Source: Bradyrhizobium sp. AUGA SZCCT0176 (lineage in GTDB: Bacteria > Pseudomonadota > Alphaproteobacteria > Rhizobiales > Xanthobacteraceae). Taken from it: a stretch of DNA of 64,000 nt. Of the stretch, positions 58,431 to 64,000 are shown in pieces. Position numbers and translations under genes: made by a program. The notes beneath the pieces were generated by a model that saw only the letters and a list, made by a program, of their open reading frames with translations, made no database searches and had not been told where the DNA came from. Every line of letters starts with the position of its first letter. The first letter of the stretch is position 1. Where the stretch lies: positions 124,001-188,000 of the forward strand of contig NZ_JAFCMB010000005.1 of NCBI RefSeq assembly GCF_018130145.1, given 5' to 3'.

Positions 58431-59813
58431 ATGGTCTATCGCCAAGCCATCGATGCCACCTCTTACGTCTTCGACGATTTGCGCGACCTGCTTGCCAAGG
58501 CGACGCCGCCGCGTTCCGGCGATCGCCTGGCCGGCGTCGCAGCCGACAGCGCCCAGCAGATGATTGCGGCGCGGATGGCGCTCGCGAATGTCCCGCTCAA
58601 GCAGTTCCTGAGCGAGACGGTGGTGCCTTACGAGGACGACGAGGTCACCCGGCTGATCGTCGATAGCCACGATGCGGCAGGCTTTGCCACCATCTCGTCG
58701 CTGACGGTGGGCGGGTTTCGCGACTGGCTGCTCTCGGACGCTGCGACCTCCGCGGTGCTGAAGCAGATATCGCGCGGGATCACGCCGGAAATGGCCGCCG
58801 CCGTGTCCAAATTGATGCGCAACCAGGATCTGATCCTGGTTGCGAAGAAATGCGCCGTCACGACGGCGTTTCGCAACACCATCGGCCTGAAGGGCCGGAT
58901 GAGCGTCCGCCTGCAGCCCAACCATCCCTTTGACGACGCCAGGGGCATTACCGCCTCGATCCTCGACGGCATCCTGCTCGGATCGGGCGATGCCTGTATC
59001 GGCATCAACCCGGCGAGCGACGATCCGGCCGTGATCGGCGAACTCGTGCGCCTGCTCGACGGCGTCATCGCGCGGCTGCAGATCCCGACCCAGGGCTGCG
59101 TGCTCACCCATGTCACGACCACGCTCGGGCTGATCGGGCAGGGCGCGCCCGTCGATCTCGTATTCCAGTCGATTGCAGGGACCGAGGCCGCCAACCGCAG
59201 CTTTGGCGTCGATCTGGCGCTGTTGCGGGAGGCGTGGCAGGCCGGGTTATCGCTACGCCGCGGTACCGTCGGCGACAATGTGATGTATTTCGAGACCGGG
59301 CAGGGCTCGGCGCTGTCGGCTGGCGCCCATCACAATGTCGATCAGCAGACGCTGGAAGCGCGGGCCTATGCGGTGGCGCGCGCCTTCGATCCCTTGCTGG
59401 TCAACAGCGTGGTCGGCTTTATCGGCCCGGAATACCTGTATGACGGCAAGGAGATCATCCGCGCCGGGCTGGAGGACCATTTCTGCGGCAAGCTGCTCGG
59501 CCTGCCGCTTGGCGTCGACGTCTGCTACACCAACCATGCCGAGGCCGATCAGGACGACATGGACAATCTGCTGACGCTGCTGGCGGCCGCCGGCGTTACT
59601 TTCATCATGGGGGTCCCGGGCGCGGATGACGTGATGCTGAACTATCAGTCCACCTCATTCCACGATGCGCTCTATGTCCGGGACCTGTTCGGCTTGAAAC
59701 GGGCACCCGAATTCGACGACTGGCTGCTGCGCAGCGGGCTTGCCGGCGCCGATTTCCGCCTTGCGGGTGACGCGGGCCTGCTACCCGAATTTGCGTCACG
59801 GCTGATCGCTTGA
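58431..59813 (+). CDS. eutB: Ethanolamine ammonia-lyase large subunit
   Basis: Adenosylcobalamin-dependent deamination of ethanolamine to acetaldehyde and ammonia; this 460-aa subunit is the TIM barrel with the active site. Typical segments: QMIAARMALANVPLKQFLSE, AKKCAVTTAFRNTIGLKGRM, RLQPNHPFDDARGITASILD, IGINPASDDP, FETGQGSALSAGAHHNVDQQ and CYTNHAEADQDDMDNLLTLL. Length is normal. The partner subunit gene, eutC, is not adjacent as in most bacteria but follows a radical SAM gene. No other eut genes (shell proteins, reactivase) are in the window. Confidence 0.96.
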   Translation: MVYRQAIDATSYVFDDLRDLLAKATPPRSGDRLAGVAADSAQQMIAARMALANVPLKQFLSETVVPYEDDEVTRLIVDSHDAAGFATISSLTVGGFRDWLLSDAATSAVLKQISRGITPEMAAAVSKLMRNQDLILVAKKCAVTTAFRNTIGLKGRMSVRLQPNHPFDDARGITASILDGILLGSGDACIGINPASDDPAVIGELVRLLDGVIARLQIPTQGCVLTHVTTTLGLIGQGAPVDLVFQSIAGTEAANRSFGVDLALLREAWQAGLSLRRGTVGDNVMYFETGQGSALSAGAHHNVDQQTLEARAYAVARAFDPLLVNSVVGFIGPEYLYDGKEIIRAGLEDHFCGKLLGLPLGVDVCYTNHAEADQDDMDNLLTLLAAAGVTFIMGVPGADDVMLNYQSTSFHDALYVRDLFGLKRAPEFDDWLLRSGLAGADFRLAGDAGLLPEFASRLIA

Positions 59814-59962
59814 ACCGTCCGGACGCGCGCCGTGACTAACCTGTCACGCAACCATCGGGCCGCCAGCGGGTTATAAGGGGCCGCCACAATCTTGAAGAAT
59901 TTCTGGCCCACCCTTCAATGACGTGCTTAACTTTGTGACAGGGCTTTGGCTGAGGAAGTTTG

Positions 59963-61552
59963 ATGAGAGCTGAAGGCATTGAGACGGCACGGCGCATCCT
60001 GTGTGTCTTCCCGCGATACACGTCTTCTTTTGGCACGTTCGAGTATGCCTACCCTTTGACCGACGGCGTCCAGGCTTTCATGCCGCCGCAGGGGTTGCTG
60101 CTGATCGCGGCCTATTTGCCGGCCAACTGGTCGGTCCGCTTCGTCGACGAAAACCTCCGCCCCGCCACCAGGGAAGATTTCGAGTGGGCGGAAGCGGTAT
60201 TCGTCAGCGGCATGCACATCCAGCGCCAGCAGATGAACGACATCTGCCGCCGCGCCCACGCCTTCGACCTCGCTGTTGCGATCGGCGGGCCGTCGGTCAG
60301 CGCGTGCCCGGATTACTATCCCTCGTTCGATTATCTCCATGTTGGCGAACTCGGCGACGCGACCAATGATTTGATCGCGCGGCTGGCGCGCGACCCGTCA
60401 CGGCCTGAGCAGCAGGTGGTGCTGAAGACCGCCGATCGCCTCGCGATGACGGAATTTCCGATCCCGGCCTATGAACTCGCCGAGACCAGAAAATATCTCC
60501 TCGGCAGTATCCAGTATTCGAGCGGCTGTCCGTATCAGTGCGAGTTCTGCGACATCCCCGGCCTTTATGGGCGCAATCCGCGCCTGAAATCACCGCAGCA
60601 GATCATCGCCGAACTCGACAAGCTGCGCGAATGTGGAATGACCGACACGGTTTATTTCGTCGATGACAATTTCATCGGCAACCGCAAGGCGGCGCTCGAC
60701 CTGCTGCCGCATCTTGTCGAATGGCAGAAGCGAACCGGCTACATCACGCGGCTCGCGTGCGAGGCGACGCTGAACATCGCCAAGCGGCCGGAGATTCTCC
60801 AGCTGATGCAGGAGGCTTTCTTCGTCACCGTGTTCTGCGGCATCGAGACTCCCGATCCCGACGCGCTGAAGGCGATGCACAAGGACCACAACATGATGGT
60901 CCCGATCCTGGAAGGCATCCACACCATCAATTCCTATGGCATGGAGGTCGTCTCCGGCATCATCATGGGTCTCGATACCGACAAGCCCGAGACCGCCGAC
61001 GCGTTGCTGGCCTTTGTCGATGAATCCCGGATTCCGCTGCTGACGATCAACCTGCTGCAGGCGCTACCGAAGACGCCGCTGTGGGATCGCCTGCAAAAGG
61101 AAGGTCGGCTGCTTGAGGAAGACGAAAGCCGCGACTCCAATGTCGCTTTCCTGCTGCCCTATGACCAGGTGGTCAGTTCATGGCGCAAATGCATGGAATT
61201 CGCCTATGAACCCGCGCGGCTGTTCGCGCGCTATCAGTACCAGTGCGAATACACCTACGCCAACCGTATCAAAAGGCCTGTCAGCCCGGAGATGCGCAGC
61301 TGGGCCAATATCCGGCGCGGCCTGATCATGCTGCGCAATATCTTCTGGAAAGTCGGGGTGCTCGGCGACTACCGGAAGGCGTTCTGGAAATTCGCGCTGC
61401 GGCGGCTGCGGCAGGGCGACATCGAGGGCCTGATCGGTTCGGCGATGATCGCGCATCATCTGATCTTGTTCGCGCGTGCAGCCTCCGGCGGCCAGCAGAG
61501 CGCATCGAACTATTCGATCCGGCTGCGCGAGGCCTCGGTCCCCGCCGAGTAA
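59963..61552 (+). CDS. hpnP: B12-binding radical SAM protein, probable hopanoid C-2 methylase HpnP
   Basis: A 529-aa protein starting ATG seven bases after GAGGAA. The N-terminal cobalamin-binding-like region includes [20 protein letters not shown] and [20 protein letters not shown]. The radical SAM cluster motif is [15 protein letters not shown] (Cys-x3-Cys-x2-Cys), followed by [20 protein letters not shown] and [20 protein letters not shown]; the C-terminus is DUF4070-like. The opening and lid wording match, as I recall them, HpnP of Rhodopseudomonas, which adds a methyl group at C-2 of hopanoids. HpnJ-type hopanoid radical SAM proteins and other DUF4070 proteins remain possible. It lies between eutB and eutC. 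Confidence 0.72.
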   Translation: MRAEGIETARRILCVFPRYTSSFGTFEYAYPLTDGVQAFMPPQGLLLIAAYLPANWSVRFVDENLRPATREDFEWAEAVFVSGMHIQRQQMNDICRRAHAFDLAVAIGGPSVSACPDYYPSFDYLHVGELGDATNDLIARLARDPSRPEQQVVLKTADRLAMTEFPIPAYELAETRKYLLGSIQYSSGCPYQCEFCDIPGLYGRNPRLKSPQQIIAELDKLRECGMTDTVYFVDDNFIGNRKAALDLLPHLVEWQKRTGYITRLACEATLNIAKRPEILQLMQEAFFVTVFCGIETPDPDALKAMHKDHNMMVPILEGIHTINSYGMEVVSGIIMGLDTDKPETADALLAFVDESRIPLLTINLLQALPKTPLWDRLQKEGRLLEEDESRDSNVAFLLPYDQVVSSWRKCMEFAYEPARLFARYQYQCEYTYANRIKRPVSPEMRSWANIRRGLIMLRNIFWKVGVLGDYRKAFWKFALRRLRQGDIEGLIGSAMIAHHLILFARAASGGQQSASNYSIRLREASVPAE

Positions 61553-61556
61553 CCAG

Positions 61557-61650
61557 AGCGTTTTCGAGCGATGTGGGTACCGGTTCGCATAGCAATCAAG
61601 TTTACGCAGCTTGCGTAGACTTATCTGCGGTAGAAGACGCGTCAAACAAA
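61557..61650. repeat. Composite short repeat upstream of eutC containing 49-bp repeat copy 2
   Basis: AGAGCGTTTTCGAGCGATGT with GGGTACCGGTTCGC, then the 49-bp unit (61587-61635), then GACGCGTCAAACAAAACA. The outer part resembles another repeat common in Bradyrhizobium (recalled), so the 49-bp unit seems to sit inside it. It ends 12 bases before the eutC start and therefore forms its 5' leader. Confidence 0.7.
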
Positions 61651-61662
61651 ACAGGTGCCGAT

Positions 61663-62448
61663 ATGAAAACGCCGGCGCCGCCGTCCCGTTCGCTGAGCGA
61701 TCTGCGGGAGCTGACGCCGGCGCGCGTCGGGCTTGGCCGGGCCGGCGCCAGCATGCCGACCGAGGCGCTGCTCGCCTTTACCCTCGACCACGCACGGGCC
61801 CGCGATGCGGTTCATGGCGCCTTCGACACGTCGCGTCTCGTCGAGGGATTGGCCAGTCTTAACGGTCTTCTTGGACTGGCGCCGGTTCTCCTCTCCAGTC
61901 AGGCGCGCAACCGGCGCGATTATCTGCGCCGCCCCGATCTCGGACGCATGCTCGATCCGGCCTCGCAACGCGCGCTGGCCGATCGAAGCGGTGGCCCGTG
62001 CCAGCTGGCCATCGTGGTCGGCGACGGCCTCTCGCCGGCGGCGGTCAATGTCCATGCGGTCGAACTGGTTCGCCATCTGGTTCCGCGATTGAAGGAAGCC
62101 GGGATCCAGCCCGGCGGTACCGCGGTTGTCTCCGGCGCGCGCGTGGCGCTGGGTGACGAGATCGGCGCCATGTTCGGCGCGCGGATGGTCCTGATGCTGA
62201 TCGGCGAGCGGCCGGGCCTGTCGGCGCCGGACAGCCTCGGGGCCTATCTGACCTTTGCGCCGCGCATCGGCCTCACCGACGCGATGCGCAACTGCGTCTC
62301 CAACATCCACGGCGCGGGGCTGAGCTACGATGAAGCCGCCTTCAAGATCGCCTGGCTGGTGCGCGAGGGGCTGGCCCGGCAGGTCACGGGCGTCGCACTA
62401 AAAGATGAAAGCGGCGGCGCGGCGCCGGCGCGGATCGGGGCTGGTTAG
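61663..62448 (+). CDS. eutC: Ethanolamine ammonia-lyase small subunit
   Basis: A 261-aa subunit that helps hold adenosylcobalamin. Segments: [77 protein letters not shown], and the end [20 protein letters not shown]. Complete and normal in length. It is separated from eutB by hpnP and a repeat, so its expression depends on read-through or its own promoter. Confidence 0.95.
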   Translation: MKTPAPPSRSLSDLRELTPARVGLGRAGASMPTEALLAFTLDHARARDAVHGAFDTSRLVEGLASLNGLLGLAPVLLSSQARNRRDYLRRPDLGRMLDPASQRALADRSGGPCQLAIVVGDGLSPAAVNVHAVELVRHLVPRLKEAGIQPGGTAVVSGARVALGDEIGAMFGARMVLMLIGERPGLSAPDSLGAYLTFAPRIGLTDAMRNCVSNIHGAGLSYDEAAFKIAWLVREGLARQVTGVALKDESGGAAPARIGAG

Positions 62449-62585
62449 TTCAAGTGTGACAAATCAGAGACTTAGCGCTGATTTTCGTGATCTGCACGGC
62501 GATTTGACCCCCGCCGCGCGCTTGCCGTATGCGGTCCGGGCCTGTAAAACGGCGGCGGTTAATTTACCGCGTGATTTCAAGGGCT

Positions 62586-62607
62586 AGCGCCAATCAGCGC
62601 CAATCAG
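62586..62607. repeat. Tandem 10-bp duplication before the MMPL gene
   Basis: AGCGCCAATC occurs twice in direct succession and is followed by AG. It lies in the 235-base gap between eutC and the exporter gene; no other feature was seen there. Confidence 0.55.
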
Positions 62608-62683
62608 ATATGGGGCTGACTGAGCCGCATCCGCGCCCGCAACCCAAGCTACAATTCAAGCCGACGTGAGAACTGGACAGGGC

Positions 62684-64000
62684 ATGCTCGAAAAGAACAT
62701 TGAAAGTCGGGTCCACGTCGAGGAAATCGAGGAGCCGCCGCCGCCCGGGCAGAGCATCGCCTTCGGGCTCGAGCGCATGGGGCTGATCGCGGTCAAGGCG
62801 CCCATCCTGTCCTGCCTCATCCTGGCGGCCCTGATGATCGCGGCGATCTTCGGAATCCAGCGCATCAAGATCGACGATTCGCTGAGCCAGCTGTTCCGCT
62901 CGGATTCCAAGGACTACAAGCAGTACGAGGCCGTCACAAAGCGCTTCCCGGCGACCGAATTCGACGTGCTGGTCGTGGTCGAAGGCAAGAGGTTGCTGGC
63001 GCGGCCCAATCTCGAAAAGATCCGCGACATGGTCACCGACCTGCAACTGGTCGATGGCGTGCGCGGTCTGGTCTCGCTGTTTTCGGCGCGTCAGGCGCCC
63101 GAACGCGGCAAGCTGCCGGCGGCGCTGTTCCCCTCCGATTTGCCGGAAGGCGCGGCCTACGACAAATTCGTCGAGACCGTGAAGACCAACGAGATCATTC
63201 GCGGCAAATTGTTGTCCGAGGACGGCACGCTGGCGCTGATGGTGCTGTCGCTTGAACCATCGATCGTCGCCAGCAAAGACCTCTCCAGGGTGATCGCCGA
63301 TATCCGCAAGATCATGGCCGACGATCTCGCCGGCAGCGGGCTCAATGCGCAGCTGTCCGGCGTTCCGGTCATGCAGCTCGAGATCCGCAACGCGGTCAAG
63401 CGCGACGGGTTGACCTACAACATCCTCGGCATCCTGGCCGGCTGCATCATCGCGATCATCTTCTTCCGCAAGATATCGTTCATGATCATCGCGGCCTTCC
63501 CGCCGATCATCGCGATCCTGCTCGCGCTCGGCGGTCTCGGCTGGGCCGGATTCAATCTCAACATGTTCCTGAACGTGATGACGCCGCTCATCATGGTGAT
63601 CAGCTTCTCCGATTCGATGCAGCTGACCTTCGCGGCGCGCGACCGGCTGATCGCGGGGCAGGACAAATACACGGCCTTCAAGAACGCCGTGCTGGTGGTG
63701 GGGCCGGCCTGCGTGCTCACCCACGGCACCGCGGGCATCTCGTTCATCGCGCTGCAATTCTCCGACTCCGAATTGATCCGCAAGTTCGGCGAGGCGGGCC
63801 TTGCCGCCACCATCATCGCGCTGATCGCGGTGCTGTCGCTGGTGCCCGCCTTCGGCGTGCTTCTGGTGCGCAACGAAAAGATCATGGCGGTGAAATTCCA
63901 GGGCGCCGACGCCGGCGTTCAGGCGCTGCGCAATTTCTGTTACTGGATCGCCGTGCGCATGGTGAGCCGCCCCGGGCTGTTCAGCCTGCTGGCGGTGATC
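62684..64000 (+). CDS. MMPL/RND-family transporter (partial, C-terminus beyond window)
   Basis: At least 439 aa are visible, in frame to the window end. After a charged cytoplasmic start (MLEKNIESRVHVEEIEEPPP) comes helix 1 (APILSCLILAALMIAAIFGI), a periplasmic domain (about 65-245) and the first helical bundle (YNILGILAGCIIAIIFFRKI, AFPPIIAILLALGGLGWAGF, VMTPLIMVISFSDSMQLTF, IALIAVLSLVPAFGVLLV). The Asp in FSDSMQ is in the place of the proton-relay residue. Members include HpnN, the hopanoid transporter, and lipid exporters of mycobacteria. Proximity to hpnP makes a hopanoid or lipid cargo possible; not shown. Confidence 0.85.
   Translation, partial: MLEKNIESRVHVEEIEEPPPPGQSIAFGLERMGLIAVKAPILSCLILAALMIAAIFGIQRIKIDDSLSQLFRSDSKDYKQYEAVTKRFPATEFDVLVVVEGKRLLARPNLEKIRDMVTDLQLVDGVRGLVSLFSARQAPERGKLPAALFPSDLPEGAAYDKFVETVKTNEIIRGKLLSEDGTLALMVLSLEPSIVASKDLSRVIADIRKIMADDLAGSGLNAQLSGVPVMQLEIRNAVKRDGLTYNILGILAGCIIAIIFFRKISFMIIAAFPPIIAILLALGGLGWAGFNLNMFLNVMTPLIMVISFSDSMQLTFAARDRLIAGQDKYTAFKNAVLVVGPACVLTHGTAGISFIALQFSDSELIRKFGEAGLAATIIALIAVLSLVPAFGVLLVRNEKIMAVKFQGADAGVQALRNFCYWIAVRMVSRPGLFSLLAVI

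Noticed and set aside
59814..59962. EcfG-type general stress promoter before hpnP
   Set aside because: No GGAAC followed at 16-18 bases by GTT was seen in the gap or near the end of eutB.
62594..63757. Minus-strand frame of 387 codons
   Set aside because: Shadow of the MMPL transporter gene; composition is that of antisense high-GC DNA.

Overview
The window looks like chromosome of a Bradyrhizobium-type alphaproteobacterium (Nitrobacteraceae/Bradyrhizobiaceae). This is inferred from the high GC content, Rhizobiales-style protein sequences (Omp25-like porin, fused ATP-grasp/alpha-E protein, hopanoid C-2 methylase HpnP) and several families of short palindromic intergenic repeats typical of that lineage. 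No rRNA, tRNA or CRISPR array was seen.

Layout: (1) 1-4.5 kb, minus strand: a copper/silver-type efflux operon (Cys-rich secreted protein, YtkA-like protein, CusB-like adaptor, CusA pump cut by the window edge). (2) 4.8-6.8 kb: an outer-membrane barrel protein with a clear terminator, and HtpX protease. (3) 6.8-9.5 kb: repeat DNA holding a small candidate integrative element with a Rap1a/Tai-like secreted protein and a tyrosine recombinase, bounded by an 11-bp direct repeat. (4) 9.7-20.7 kb: acyl-CoA metabolism (three crotonases, two SDRs, an acyl-CoA dehydrogenase, two AMP-forming acyl-CoA ligases, an ACAD10/11-type phosphotransferase). (5) 20.8-24.9 kb: PEP carboxylase and a Tat-exported SMP-30/gluconolactonase-like protein. 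(6) 25.1-31.7 kb: a divergent cluster of SDR, SCP2-type thiolase and its Zn-ribbon/OB-fold partner facing a two-gene AtuA system, an amidase and a DUF2848 protein. (7) 31.7-35.3 kb: a divergent GT51-like protein, two 2-oxoglutarate/Fe(II) oxygenases (one AlkB) and an MFS transporter. (8) 35.4-46.3 kb: the homoprotocatechuate meta-cleavage operon (hpaH-hpaF-hpaE-hpaD-FAH-TPP enzyme) with divergent hpaR and a palindromic operator between them, followed by a dehydrogenase / HpaI-family aldolase / UxaA-family dehydratase module. (9) 46.5-53.2 kb: a three-gene transglutaminase / ATP-grasp-alpha-E / transglutaminase cassette. (10) 53.2-57.8 kb: lower-GC filler, a VOC protein, a coiled-coil protein and a chemoreceptor. 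(11) 57.8-64 kb: a membrane protein, eutB, hpnP, eutC and an MMPL/RND exporter cut by the right edge.

How the parts work together: HpaD, E, F, H and the FAH protein convert homoprotocatechuate towards pyruvate and succinate semialdehyde, and an HpaI-family aldolase nearby could supply the last step. The acyl-CoA genes form several short operons for activation and beta-oxidation of unidentified acids. The most interesting points are the integrase element that appears to split a conserved repeat, the hopanoid methylase gene lodged between the two subunit genes of ethanolamine ammonia-lyase, the transglutaminase/ATP-grasp cassette of unknown substrate, and two strong palindromic operator candidates around hpaR.
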